A stretch of 64,000 bases of DNA from Methylobacteriaceae bacterium (GTDB taxonomy: Bacteria; Pseudomonadota; Alphaproteobacteria; Rhizobiales; Beijerinckiaceae): assembly GCA_947444195.1 (NCBI GenBank), contig CANEZL010000021.1:1-64000 (forward strand). Reading direction: 5' to 3'. The position numbers were made by a program, and so were the translations under genes. Below, in pieces: positions 54,639 through 63,846 of this stretch. The notes under the pieces were generated by a model. The model ran no database searches and was not told the origin of the DNA. It saw only the letters and a list, made by a program, of their open reading frames with translations. How positions within the stretch are numbered: position 1 is the stretch's first letter; each line of letters starts with the position of its first letter.

Positions 54639-57284
54639 TCAGGCCGGCCTCTCGACCCGGCGCACGGAGCCGGAGGCCGCGACGACGAGGTGGAGCGGGA
54701 AGCCCTTCGCCTCGGCCTCGCTCGCCGTGACGGCGACGAGGCTGGTGCCGGGCATCTCGGCGACAAGGGCCTCCACGGCGGGGGCGAGGCCGGCCTCGCG
54801 CAGCGCGGTCCAGTCGGCGGCCACCAGCATCTCCGGCCGGCGCAGCAGGGCGCGGGCGACCACCACGGCGGCCTGCTGGCGGGTGTCGAGGAGGCGCCCG
54901 CGGTTGCCCACCTGATAGTCGAGGCCGCGGCGGCGGATGCCGTCCTCCAGGCCGAACTCCCGCACCACCGCCCGGACCTCGGCGCGGATCTCCGCCTCGC
55001 CGCGGACCCGCTGCACGTCGATGCGGCCGAACAGGAGGTTGTCGAGGACGGAGCTGCGCGGGTTGATCCGGGCGACGTCGTAGGGGACGATCCCGCAGCC
55101 GTCCGGCCCGGCCAGCGCGTCCTGCACGAAGCCCCGCGCGCCGACGATGCGGGCCTCCAGGCTCGGCGTGAGCAGGCCGAGGCGCTGGCGCGGCTCGACA
55201 TAGGGCATGGCGAGCGCCAGGAAGGCCGGCACGTCGGCGCGCCCCGGCAGGTCGTCCTGCCGGATCAGGGCGAGGCGCCGCTCCAGCCCCGGCAGGTCGT
55301 CGGGATCGACGAGGGAGAAGCGCCGCAGGAGCGGGTGACCGGGGGGCAGGTCGCGGAAGATCTCCGTGAGGGTGCGGGCGATCTGCACGCCCGTCCCCGT
55401 CAGCGTGTCGAGGAGATCCGCCCGGGCGAGGGCCTCGCGGAAGCGCGCGTCCGCGGCGAGCGCCGGCCCGAGCAGGGCGGGATCCTCGGGGATGCCGAAG
55501 AGCAGGTTCTCGGCCACGCTCGCCTGCGCGTTGTAGCTGCCCCGCGCGAAGGGGATGACGAGCTTGTCGAGGCCGGCGGCCTCGAAATGCTCGCGCAGGT
55601 GCGCCCGCGCCCGGATCATCCGCTGGCCGGCCTCCGTCTCGTGGGTGACGGAGCTGAGAGCGGAGAGGCCGAACCGGTAGAGATCCTCCTCCATGCCGAG
55701 CCGGCCGAGGAGGCGGAGCATGCGCCGGTCGAGGTCGTCGGCGTCGGCGACCCCGAGCGCCCGGTAGTCGATCCAGTTCTGCTCCACGCCCTCCACCGGG
55801 TTGCCGGTGCGCAGGGCCTCGGCGCGTCGGCCGCGCGGGGGCCCCTCCCCCGGCTGCGGGCGCCAGCGCAGGCCGTAGGCGAGGTTGTCGCGCAGCGAGC
55901 CGGGAAACAGGGTGGCCGCGGCGTCCACGTAGCCGATGCGCCGGGCGCGCGCCGCCTCGGACAGGCCCAGGAGATCGGTCCCCCCCGCCCGCAGGCTGCC
56001 GCCGTCCGGGCGCTCGCGGCCGGCGAGCGTCGCGGCGAACTGCCGGGCGAGCCCGCTCCCGGGCGAGACGACGGCGAGGCGCGCCGGCAGGGGGACGCTG
56101 AACGGGGTGAGCGTGACGGTGCGGCCCTCGCGGGCGTCCCGCAGGCCCAGCGCCGACGCCTCCAGGGGGCTGCCGAGACGGGGCGGGGTGCCCCCGTCGT
56201 CGCCGTCCATGGGCCGCAGCCGGTGCGGCGCGAAATGGGCGGCCACGGTCTCGTACTTCACCTCCACGTCGAGGCGCTGCTGGTCCCAGTCGATCAGTTC
56301 CTTGAGGGGCGGCGGCAGGTCCCGATAGGCGGCGAGCACCGCCACGAGCTGGCCGATATCGAGCTGGCCGCGGAGCGCGAACATGCCGCCGATCGCGTAG
56401 AACAGGAACGGCGTGACCTGGGCGAGCAGGTTGTTCAGGTACTTGACCGCGAACTTGCGCCGGTAGATGCGCAGGCGCAGGTCGTAGAGCCCGTGCAGCC
56501 GGCCGCCGATCTCGGCCCGCTCCCAGCGCTCGGTCCCGTTCGCGGTCACCGTGCCGAGCCCTTCGAGCACCTCGCCGACCCGTCCGGCGAGGTTGCGCGA
56601 GGCGAGCTGGCGGCGCCGGCTCAGCCGGATGATCTCCCGGCGCAGGCGCGGGATCACCACCATCTGCACGCCGACCATGCCGCCCGCCACGAGGCCGAGC
56701 CAGACGTTCTGCATCAGGATGAAGGCCAGCGCCGTGGCGGCCTGCGTGCCGAGGAAGGCCGGCACCACGAACGCGTCGCCGATGAAGGAGCCGATGGGCT
56801 CGACCTCGTCGCGGATGATGGTGGCGGTCTCGGAGGCCTTCACCTCGCCCTGCGCCTCGGGGGTGAAGCGCAGCATCAGGGCGAAGAGCTGGAAGCGCAG
56901 GCGCCGCAGCATGCGCTCGCCGAGGATGCCCTTCTGCAGGTTGATCCAGAACTTGAAGGCGCCGTTGACGAGGACGAGGGCGAGGAACAGCCCCGACAGG
57001 CCGAGCAGCAGTTCGAACCGCCCGAGCTCGAAGCCGGAGAAGAGCTGCGTCTCGCCGCCGCCGAGCCAGCGCGGCCAGTGCAGGGTGATGTCGAGGAAGG
57101 AGGCGGTGGCGTTGCCCTTCTCGAAGGCCTTGCCGGTGATGGCGTCGTTGACGATCCGCCGCGGCAGGTCGAGGGAGGCGAAGTAGAAGGGCAGCGAGGC
57201 GAGCACGACGAGGCAGATCGCCACCTGGTCGCGCTTCGAGTGGCGCCAGACGTAGCCGAACAGCTTCGGTTCGAGTTCGCGCAT
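54639..57284 (-). CDS. ABC exporter-like membrane protein with degenerate (pseudo-ATPase) nucleotide-binding region
   Basis: 881 aa. The N-terminal exporter-type membrane domain (about 20-340) has about six helices and a coupling-helix-like region. The rest is shaped like an NBD, but every catalytic motif is lost. Walker A is SPGSGLARQ (407-415; no GK), the Q-loop Gln is replaced (GYVDAAATLF), the signature reads LLDTRQQ (798-804) in place of LSGGQ, Walker B is MLVAADW (no Asp-Glu pair), and no switch His is seen. The region between Q-loop and signature is expanded by about 230 residues. It carries two further copies of the SxxxNLxFG strand motif (near 589 and 746, besides 463). Faces the glycosyltransferase operon divergently. 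Probably a non-hydrolysing scaffold, flippase partner or sensor. Confidence 0.75.
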   Translation of the reverse strand: MRELEPKLFGYVWRHSKRDQVAICLVVLASLPFYFASLDLPRRIVNDAITGKAFEKGNATASFLDITLHWPRWLGGGETQLFSGFELGRFELLLGLSGLFLALVLVNGAFKFWINLQKGILGERMLRRLRFQLFALMLRFTPEAQGEVKASETATIIRDEVEPIGSFIGDAFVVPAFLGTQAATALAFILMQNVWLGLVAGGMVGVQMVVIPRLRREIIRLSRRRQLASRNLAGRVGEVLEGLGTVTANGTERWERAEIGGRLHGLYDLRLRIYRRKFAVKYLNNLLAQVTPFLFYAIGGMFALRGQLDIGQLVAVLAAYRDLPPPLKELIDWDQQRLDVEVKYETVAAHFAPHRLRPMDGDDGGTPPRLGSPLEASALGLRDAREGRTVTLTPFSVPLPARLAVVSPGSGLARQFAATLAGRERPDGGSLRAGGTDLLGLSEAARARRIGYVDAAATLFPGSLRDNLAYGLRWRPQPGEGPPRGRRAEALRTGNPVEGVEQNWIDYRALGVADADDLDRRMLRLLGRLGMEEDLYRFGLSALSSVTHETEAGQRMIRARAHLREHFEAAGLDKLVIPFARGSYNAQASVAENLLFGIPEDPALLGPALAADARFREALARADLLDTLTGTGVQIARTLTEIFRDLPPGHPLLRRFSLVDPDDLPGLERRLALIRQDDLPGRADVPAFLALAMPYVEPRQRLGLLTPSLEARIVGARGFVQDALAGPDGCGIVPYDVARINPRSSVLDNLLFGRIDVQRVRGEAEIRAEVRAVVREFGLEDGIRRRGLDYQVGNRGRLLDTRQQAAVVVARALLRRPEMLVAADWTALREAGLAPAVEALVAEMPGTSLVAVTASEAEAKGFPLHLVVAASGSVRRVERPA

Positions 57285-57486
57285 CGGGTCCCCAGCAAAC
57301 GGCCGCGCGGAGCCTGGATCTCGGCGAATCCGCGCGAGCCCTTCTATCGCACCGCCGGGGCCTCCCGATCACCGGAAACCGGCACGCGGCGCGCGTGCCG
57401 CGCACAGGCAGGACACGCCCCGGCTGTGGCGCAACGGCCCAGGTTGTGCCAACAGGGGCCGCACTCCGGCTCGCGGAGAAGGCCCG

Positions 57487-58734
57487 TTGATCGCATCGCG
57501 CCCGTCACCCGCCCCGGCCGGTCCGCCCGAGCCCGCGCGCATCCTGATCTACAGCCACGACACGTTCGGGCTCGGCCATCTGCGCCGCTCGCGCACCATC
57601 GCCAACGCCATGGCCGCGGCCCTGGGCGCCCGGTCGGTGATCGTGTCCGGCTCGCCGGTGGCCGACCGCTTCAGCTTCGCCCCCGGCGTCTCGGCGGTGC
57701 GGCTGCCCCCCGTGACCAAGCGGGCCGACGGGAGCTACGCGAGCCTCGATCCCGAGCGGCCCCTCGCCGACACGGTGGCCGAGCGCAGCGCGATCATCGC
57801 CGGGACCGCGGCGGCCTACCGTCCGCATCTCGTGCTGGTGGACAAGGAGCCCACGGGCTTCCACGGGGAGATCCTGCCGGCCCTCGAACAGGCGGCCGCC
57901 GCCGGCGCCCGGCTGGTGCTCGGCCTGCGCGACGTCCTCGACGACCCCGCCCGCCTCGCGCCCGAATGGGACCGCAAGGGGGCGGCGGCGGCGCTGGCCC
58001 GCCTCTACGACGAGGTCTGGGTCTACGGCGTGCCGCGCATCCACCGGCCGCTCGCCGGGCTCGGCCTCGCCCCGGAGATCGAGGCGCGCCTGATCTATAC
58101 GGGCTACCTGCGCCGGGACCTGCCGGCGCCGCGCCCGAACCGGCCCTGGCCGGCGCTCGCCGAATCGCCCTTCTTCCTGGTCACGCCGGGGGGCGGCGGC
58201 GACGGGGCGGCGCTGATCGACTGGGTGATCGCGGCCTACGAGGCGGATCCGGGCATACCGCTCCCGGCGCTGATCGCCTTCGGCCCCTTCCTCGCCCCCG
58301 AGGCGCGGGCCGCCTTCCTGGCGCGGATCGCGCGCCTGCCGGGGCGGCTCTCGGCCATCACCTTCGACAGCGAGATCGAGCTCCTGATGCAGCGGGCGGC
58401 CGGCCTCGTGGCCATGGGGGGCTACAACACGTTCTGCGAGATCCTCTCCTTCGACAAGCGCGCCGTGCTGGTGCCGCGCACCGCCCCGCGCCGGGAGCAG
58501 GAGATCCGCGCCCGCGCCGCCGAGGCCCTCGGCCTCGTGCGCGTGCTCACCGATGCGGAGGATCCCGCGCCCCTGCGCATGGCCGCGGCCCTGCGCGCGC
58601 TCCCCGAGCAGCCCGAGCCGTCGCGGATGGTGGTGCCCGGGCTCCTCGACGGGCTCGACGCCATCGCGGGCCGGGTGCGGGACCTCCTGGCCGGTACGCG
58701 GCCCCCCGCCCGCCTGCGCGCGGCGGCCCGGTGA
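57487..58734 (+). CDS. MurG/GT28-like glycosyltransferase
   Basis: 415 aa. Starts at TTG 57487 with GGAGAAGG upstream. N-terminal Rossmann half: ILIYSHDTFGLGHLRRSRTI (the GHxxR acceptor-side motif). C-terminal half: FFLVTPGGGGDGAALIDWVI and the nucleotide-sugar site LVAMGGYNTFCEILSFDKRA then VPRTAPRREQEIRA, as in GT28 (MurG-type) folds. No membrane helix or signal. The stop overlaps the next start (GTGA). First gene of the surface-polysaccharide operon. Confidence 0.8.
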   Translation: MIASRPSPAPAGPPEPARILIYSHDTFGLGHLRRSRTIANAMAAALGARSVIVSGSPVADRFSFAPGVSAVRLPPVTKRADGSYASLDPERPLADTVAERSAIIAGTAAAYRPHLVLVDKEPTGFHGEILPALEQAAAAGARLVLGLRDVLDDPARLAPEWDRKGAAAALARLYDEVWVYGVPRIHRPLAGLGLAPEIEARLIYTGYLRRDLPAPRPNRPWPALAESPFFLVTPGGGGDGAALIDWVIAAYEADPGIPLPALIAFGPFLAPEARAAFLARIARLPGRLSAITFDSEIELLMQRAAGLVAMGGYNTFCEILSFDKRAVLVPRTAPRREQEIRARAAEALGLVRVLTDAEDPAPLRMAAALRALPEQPEPSRMVVPGLLDGLDAIAGRVRDLLAGTRPPARLRAAAR

Positions 58735-60062
58735 GCGCACCCCGCAGCGCCGCGCCCCGCATCGCCGTGGTGGTGAAGGGCTATCCGCGCCTGTCCGAGA
58801 CCTTCATCGCGCAGGAGCTTCTGGCCCTCGAGGCGCGCGGCCTGGACCTTGCGATCTGGTCCCTCCGCCGGCCCACCGACGGGGCGCGCCACCCGATGCA
58901 CGCGCGGATCGCCGCGCCGGTGGCCTACCTGCCCGAATACCTGCGGGACGATCCCGGCCGCGTCCTGTGCGGCCTCGCCGCGGCCATCCGCCGGCGGCGC
59001 TTCCTGCCCCTTCTGGCGGTGTTCGCACGGGATCTCGCGCGCGATCCCACCGCCGCGCGCCTGCGCCGCCTCGGGCAGGCCCTGGTGCTCGCCCGCGAGT
59101 TGCCGGCGGAGACCGCGCATCTCCACGTCCATTTCCTGCACAGCCCGGCGAGCGTCGCCCGCTACGCGGCCCTGCTGAGCGGGCGGCGGTGGAGCTTCTC
59201 GGCCCACGCCAAGGACATCTGGACCACGCCGGACTGGGAGCTCGCCGAGAAGCTCGGCGACGCGGCCTGGGGCGTGACCTGCACCCGCGACGGGCTCCAC
59301 CGGCTCCGGAGCCTGCTGCCGGAGGCGGCGGCGTCCCGAGCCGAGGATCCGGAGCGCGTCGCGCTCGCCTATCACGGGCTCGACCTCACCCGCTTCCCCG
59401 CCCCGCCGCCCCCGAGACCGCCCCGCGACGGCAGGGACCCGGCCGATCCCCTGCGCCTCCTCTGCGTCGGCCGGCTCGTCGCCAAGAAGGGGCACGACGA
59501 TCTGCTGGCGGCGCTGGCCGCCCTGCCCCCGGCCCTGCACTGGCGCCTCGACCTCGTGGGCGGCGGCGAGCTGCGCGCCGAGATCGAAGCGCGGGTGGCG
59601 GGCCTCGGCCTCTCCGAGCGCGTCGCCTTCCACGGCGCCCTGGCCCAGCCGGCGGTCGTCGCCGCCATGCGCGCGGCCGACCTCTTCGTGCTGCCCGCCA
59701 AGCAGGCCGCGGGGGGCGACCGCGACGGCCTGCCCAACGTGCTGATGGAGGCGGCGAGCCAGGAACTGCCGATCCTCGCCACCGCCTTCGCCGGCACGCC
59801 GGAATTCATCGCCGACGGCACCCACGGCGTCCTCGTCCCGCCGGGCGCCCCCGACCGGCTCGCCGCCGCCCTGGCGCGGCTCGCCGGCGACCCGGCCCTG
59901 CGCCGCCGCCTCGCCGCCGCTTCCCGCGCCCGCCTCCTCGGGGCCTTCGCGATGGAGGCGGGCATCGCGCTCATCGCCGGGCGCCTCGGCGCCAGCGCCG
60001 GGCTCGCGCCGCCCGCCCCCGTGCCGGTATCGGAGACGGAGGCCTGCCCGTGCGGGTGCTGA
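58731..60062 (+). CDS. GT4 family glycosyltransferase
   Basis: 443 aa. GTG start at 58731 overlaps the previous stop. N-terminal acceptor domain: VVVKGYPRLSETFIAQELLA, HLHVHFLHSPASVARYA, FSAHAKDIW. GT4 catalytic core: LRLLCVGRLVAKKGHDDLLA, DGLPNVLMEAASQELPILAT (the E-x7-E sugar-nucleotide motif), and GVLVPPGAPDRLAAAL. The pattern is that of WcaL/EpsF-type retaining glycosyltransferases of exopolysaccharide synthesis. Ends in a 13-nt overlap with the following gene. Donor sugar unknown. Confidence 0.85.
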   Translation: MSAPRSAAPRIAVVVKGYPRLSETFIAQELLALEARGLDLAIWSLRRPTDGARHPMHARIAAPVAYLPEYLRDDPGRVLCGLAAAIRRRRFLPLLAVFARDLARDPTAARLRRLGQALVLARELPAETAHLHVHFLHSPASVARYAALLSGRRWSFSAHAKDIWTTPDWELAEKLGDAAWGVTCTRDGLHRLRSLLPEAAASRAEDPERVALAYHGLDLTRFPAPPPPRPPRDGRDPADPLRLLCVGRLVAKKGHDDLLAALAALPPALHWRLDLVGGGELRAEIEARVAGLGLSERVAFHGALAQPAVVAAMRAADLFVLPAKQAAGGDRDGLPNVLMEAASQELPILATAFAGTPEFIADGTHGVLVPPGAPDRLAAALARLAGDPALRRRLAAASRARLLGAFAMEAGIALIAGRLGASAGLAPPAPVPVSETEACPCGC

Positions 60063-62002
60063 TCGCCGTCACCCACCTCCTCGGCGCAGGCCATCTCACG
60101 CGCGCGGCGGCCCTGGCCCGGGCGCTCGCGGCGGCGGGGCACGCGGTGACACTGGCGAGCGGCGGGGCGCCCGCGCCCCTGGTGCGCCTCGACGGGGTGC
60201 GCCTCGTCCAGCTCGAACCGCTGCACGTGCGGGGCACCGCCTTCTCGGACCTGCGCGACGCGGCGGGGGAGGAGGCTGCGCCCGCGCTCCTGGCGCGGCG
60301 TCGGGACACCCTCCTCGAGGCCCTGCGGGCGAGCGCGCCCGACATCCTCGTCACCGAGCTCTTTCCCTTCGGCCGGCGCGCCCTCGCCGACGAGTTCCTC
60401 GCCCTCGTCGCGGCGGCCCGCGCCCGGGAGCCCCGCCCGCTGATCCTCGCCTCGGTCCGCGACATCCTCGTCGCTCCGGGGAAGCCCGAGCGGGTGGCGC
60501 AGGCCCATGCCCGGGTGGCGGACCTCTACGACGCCGTCCTCGTCCACGGCGACCCGGCCCTCGCAACCCTCGACGCCTCCTGGCCGGTGGATGCCGGCCT
60601 CGCGGCGCGCCTGCGCTATACCGGATACGTGGACGAGGGGCCGGCCGCGGCGCCCGCGGCGCGGGCCGGCACCCTGGTCTCGGCGGGCTCGAGCGCCGCC
60701 GGGCTCGACCTGCTGGCCACCGCCTGCGCGGCGGCGCGGCAGCGGCCGGATCTCGGCTGGCGCATCCTGGCGGGCGGCGGCGTGCCGGAGGCGGCGTTCC
60801 GGCGCCTCCGGACGGGGCTGGCCCCGGGCATGCTGGAGCGCGCCCGGCCGGATTACCGGGCGCTTCTCGCGCGCAGCGCCGTCTCGGTCAGCGCCTGCGG
60901 CTACAACACGGCGGTGGACCTCCTCGCCACGGGGACGCGGGCGGTGCTGGTGCCCTTCGAGGCGGGCCGCGAGACCGAGCAGCGCCTGCGCGCCGAGCGC
61001 CTCGCCGCCCGCGGGCTCGCGCGGATCCTGCCCGAGGCCGCGCTCGATCCCGCTTCCCTGATCGCCGCCGTCGAATCCGTCCGGACCGGTCCCGAACCGC
61101 CGGCCCACGGCATCCGCCTCGACGGCGCCGCCCGCAGCGTGGCGCTGATGGAGGCGATGGCCGCGGCGGGCCGCGGCGGGAAGGCCACCGGCCCGGACCT
61201 CGCGGCCCTGCGCGAGGCCCTCGACCGGCAGGCGGCGCTGGGGCGCCGCGTCACGGTCTGGTGGCGGGACGACGACGCCTGCGCGGCGAGCCCGGCCCTC
61301 GACCGGCTCCTGGCGCTCGCGGCCGCGGCGGGCGTGCCCCTCATGCTGGCGGCGATCCCGGCGCGCCTGCAGGCTTCCCTCGGGCGGCGCCTCGCCGGCT
61401 GCGCGGGCATCGCGCTCGCCGTGCACGGCCTCGCCCACGCGAACCACGCCCCGCCGGGCGCCAAGCCTGCCGAGTTCGGCCCGCACCGCGCCCGCGCCCT
61501 CCTGCGGGCCGAGGCGGGCGAGGCCCTGGCCCGCGCCCGCGCCGGCCTGCCCGAGGAAAGCCTGCTCCCGGTCTTCGTGCCTCCCTGGAACCGGATCGCG
61601 CCGGACCTCGCGGCGGACCTGCCGGGCCTCGGATATGCCGGGCTCTCGGCCGCCCCCGGCGCCGTCGCGGACGCCGCCCTCGTGCGCCACGACCCTACCT
61701 TCGTGCGCCACGACGCCACCTTCGATCCGGTAGACTGGCGGGGCACCCGCTCCCTGCGCCCCCTCGCCTCCCTGATCCCCGACCTCGCCCGGCAGGTGGA
61801 GGCGGGCGGGCCGGTCGGCCTGCTCACGCATCACCTCGCCCACGACGCGGCGCTCTGGTCCTTCCTCGAAGCCCTCCTCCCCCTGCTGGCCGGGCATCCG
61901 GCGGTGACGTTCGCCGACCCGCGACACCTGTTCGCGCGGGGGCCGGTGGACGCGCAGGCCCCGCCGTGCTCGACTGTCCGTCAGGGCGCGAGGGTTCCGT
62001 GA
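60050..62002 (+). CDS. fused GT28-like glycosyltransferase and NodB-type polysaccharide deacetylase
   Basis: 650 aa from GTG 60050, overlapping the upstream gene by 13 nt. Residues about 1-370 are a MurG-like glycosyltransferase: VLIAVTHLLGAGHLTRAAAL, VSAGSSAAGLDLLATAC, VSACGYNTAVDLLATGTRAV then VPFEAGRETEQRLRAER. It parallels the first gene of the operon. Residues about 400-640 look like a carbohydrate esterase 4 (NodB) domain: TVWWRDDDAC for the metal Asp, HGLAHANHAPPGAKPAEFG for the His pair, and a FDPVDWRG tail. Fusion implies sugar transfer followed by N- or O-deacetylation of the same glycan. The deacetylase part is divergent, so its activity is less certain. Confidence 0.8.
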   Translation: MRVLIAVTHLLGAGHLTRAAALARALAAAGHAVTLASGGAPAPLVRLDGVRLVQLEPLHVRGTAFSDLRDAAGEEAAPALLARRRDTLLEALRASAPDILVTELFPFGRRALADEFLALVAAARAREPRPLILASVRDILVAPGKPERVAQAHARVADLYDAVLVHGDPALATLDASWPVDAGLAARLRYTGYVDEGPAAAPAARAGTLVSAGSSAAGLDLLATACAAARQRPDLGWRILAGGGVPEAAFRRLRTGLAPGMLERARPDYRALLARSAVSVSACGYNTAVDLLATGTRAVLVPFEAGRETEQRLRAERLAARGLARILPEAALDPASLIAAVESVRTGPEPPAHGIRLDGAARSVALMEAMAAAGRGGKATGPDLAALREALDRQAALGRRVTVWWRDDDACAASPALDRLLALAAAAGVPLMLAAIPARLQASLGRRLAGCAGIALAVHGLAHANHAPPGAKPAEFGPHRARALLRAEAGEALARARAGLPEESLLPVFVPPWNRIAPDLAADLPGLGYAGLSAAPGAVADAALVRHDPTFVRHDATFDPVDWRGTRSLRPLASLIPDLARQVEAGGPVGLLTHHLAHDAALWSFLEALLPLLAGHPAVTFADPRHLFARGPVDAQAPPCSTVRQGARVP

Positions 62003-63846
62003 CGCCGCTCCTCTCGATCCGCGACCTCCGGGTCGCCTTCCGCACCGAGGCCGGTCCGTTCGAGGCCGGCTCTCTCGATGTCCTGCACGGCCTCTCCCTC
62101 GACGTGGCGCGCGGGCGCACCCTGGCGCTGGTCGGCGAATCCGGCTCCGGCAAGTCGGTGACGGCGCAAGCGATCCTGCGCATCCTGCCGCGCGCCGCCG
62201 CGATCACCGGCGGGCGGATCCTGTTCGAGGGCCGGGACCTCGCCGCCCTGCCCGCGGACGGCGCCGAGATGCGCCGCCTGCGCGGGCAGCGCGTCGCGAT
62301 GATCTTCCAGGAGCCGATGAGCTGCCTCTCGCCCCTGCACACGGTGGGCGATCAGATCGGCGAGGCCCTGCGCATCCATACCGGCGCCTCCGCCCGCGAG
62401 GCCGAGGCCCGCACCCGCGAGGCTCTGGCCCATGTGGGCTTCCCGGACCCCGCGCGGGCCCTGCGGACCTACCCGTTCGAACTGTCCGGCGGCTTGCGCC
62501 AGCGCGCGATGATCGCCATGGCGATCATCCTGAAGCCGGCGCTGCTCGTGGCCGACGAGCCGACCACGGCGCTGGACGTGACCACCCAGGCCCAGATCCT
62601 GGCCCTTCTAGCACGGCTCCAGGCCGAAACCGGCATGGGCATCCTGCTCATCACCCACGATCTCGGCGTGGTCGCCAACATGGCCGACGACGTGGCCGTG
62701 CTCTATCGCGGGCGCCTCGTGGAGGCGGGCCCCCGCGCGGCGGTGCTGCGCGCCCCCGGCCACCCCTATCTGCGCGCGCTGCTGCACGCGGTGCCGCGCT
62801 TCGACATGGCGCCGGGGGAGCGCCTGACGCCGATCCGCCCGGCCCGCGCCGCGATCCCGGCGGGACACGCGCCCGCGCCGCGATCCGGGCCGATCCTGCA
62901 GGTGCAGGGCGTCTCGAAGACCTTCACCCTGCGCGCCGCCCGCGGCCTGTGGGCGGCCCCGCGCCTCGTCCGGGCCGTCGCCGACGTCTCCCTGACGCTG
63001 CCGGCCGGGCGCACCCTCGGCCTCGTCGGCGAATCGGGCTCGGGCAAGACCACAGTCGCCAAGATCGTCATGCGCGGGCTGGCGCCCGATTCCGGACGCG
63101 TCCTGTTCGACGGCGGCAGCGGCCCCCGGGACGTCCAGGCGCTGACGGGCGGCAACCTCTTCGCCTATCGCCGCGCGGTGCAGTTCGTCTTCCAGGACCC
63201 CTACGGCTCGCTCGATCCGCGCATGAGCGTGCGCCAGATCCTGCACGAGCCCATGGAGATCCACGGCATCCCCAGGGCGGTGCGCCGCGCGCGGGCCCGC
63301 GAACTCCTGGCGATGGTGGGGCTGGAGGCCGACGCCCTCGCGCGCTTCCCGCACGCCTTCTCCGGCGGGCAGCGCCAGCGCATCGGCATCGCCCGCGCCC
63401 TGGCCCTGGAGCCGCGCCTCCTCGTCCTCGACGAGCCGGTCTCGGCGCTGGACGTCTCGGTCCAGGCGCAGATCCTGAACCTGCTGAAAGACCTCCAGGC
63501 CGCGCTCGGCCTCAGCTACCTCATCGTCTCCCACAACCTCGCGGTGATCGACTACATGGCCGACACGATCAGCGTGATGGCGCGCGGGCGCATCGTTGAG
63601 GAAGCCCCCCGCGCCGCCCTGTTCCGCGCGCCAGCCCACCCCTACACCCGGGCGCTGCTCGCCGCGGTGCCGGATCCGAGCCTCGACCATCCCCTGGATT
63701 TCGCGGCCGTCACCGGCGACCATTCGGACCCCGCCTGCTGGCCGGCCCCCTACCGCCTCGCCCCAGAGGAGGCGGGGGCGATGGTGGAGATCGCCCCCGG
63801 CCACCGCGTCCGCCACGGCGCGGCCGATACCCGGCAGGCCGCCTGA
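61999..63846 (+). CDS. yejF: tandem-NBD peptide-type ABC transporter ATPase (YejF/Dpp-Opp-like)
   Basis: 615 aa from GTG 61999 (GTGA overlap). Two complete ABC ATPase modules. NBD1 (about 5-260): [47 protein letters not shown]2 (about 300-560): [44 protein letters not shown]. Each is followed by the oligopeptide/dipeptide C-terminal extension ([22 protein letters not shown]). Architecture is that of YejF-type peptide or microcin-C importers. No permease or binding-protein gene is seen in the window, so partners must lie to the right or elsewhere. Its coupling to sugar-transfer genes is unusual. Confidence 0.85.
   Translation: MTPLLSIRDLRVAFRTEAGPFEAGSLDVLHGLSLDVARGRTLALVGESGSGKSVTAQAILRILPRAAAITGGRILFEGRDLAALPADGAEMRRLRGQRVAMIFQEPMSCLSPLHTVGDQIGEALRIHTGASAREAEARTREALAHVGFPDPARALRTYPFELSGGLRQRAMIAMAIILKPALLVADEPTTALDVTTQAQILALLARLQAETGMGILLITHDLGVVANMADDVAVLYRGRLVEAGPRAAVLRAPGHPYLRALLHAVPRFDMAPGERLTPIRPARAAIPAGHAPAPRSGPILQVQGVSKTFTLRAARGLWAAPRLVRAVADVSLTLPAGRTLGLVGESGSGKTTVAKIVMRGLAPDSGRVLFDGGSGPRDVQALTGGNLFAYRRAVQFVFQDPYGSLDPRMSVRQILHEPMEIHGIPRAVRRARARELLAMVGLEADALARFPHAFSGGQRQRIGIARALALEPRLLVLDEPVSALDVSVQAQILNLLKDLQAALGLSYLIVSHNLAVIDYMADTISVMARGRIVEEAPRAALFRAPAHPYTRALLAAVPDPSLDHPLDFAAVTGDHSDPACWPAPYRLAPEEAGAMVEIAPGHRVRHGAADTRQAA

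Noticed and set aside
54690..60062. 1790-codon open frame running antisense through the ABC gene and into the GT4 gene
   Set aside because: It is a high-GC open frame opposite a real gene. Only its last part, from GTG 58731, is a protein with motifs.
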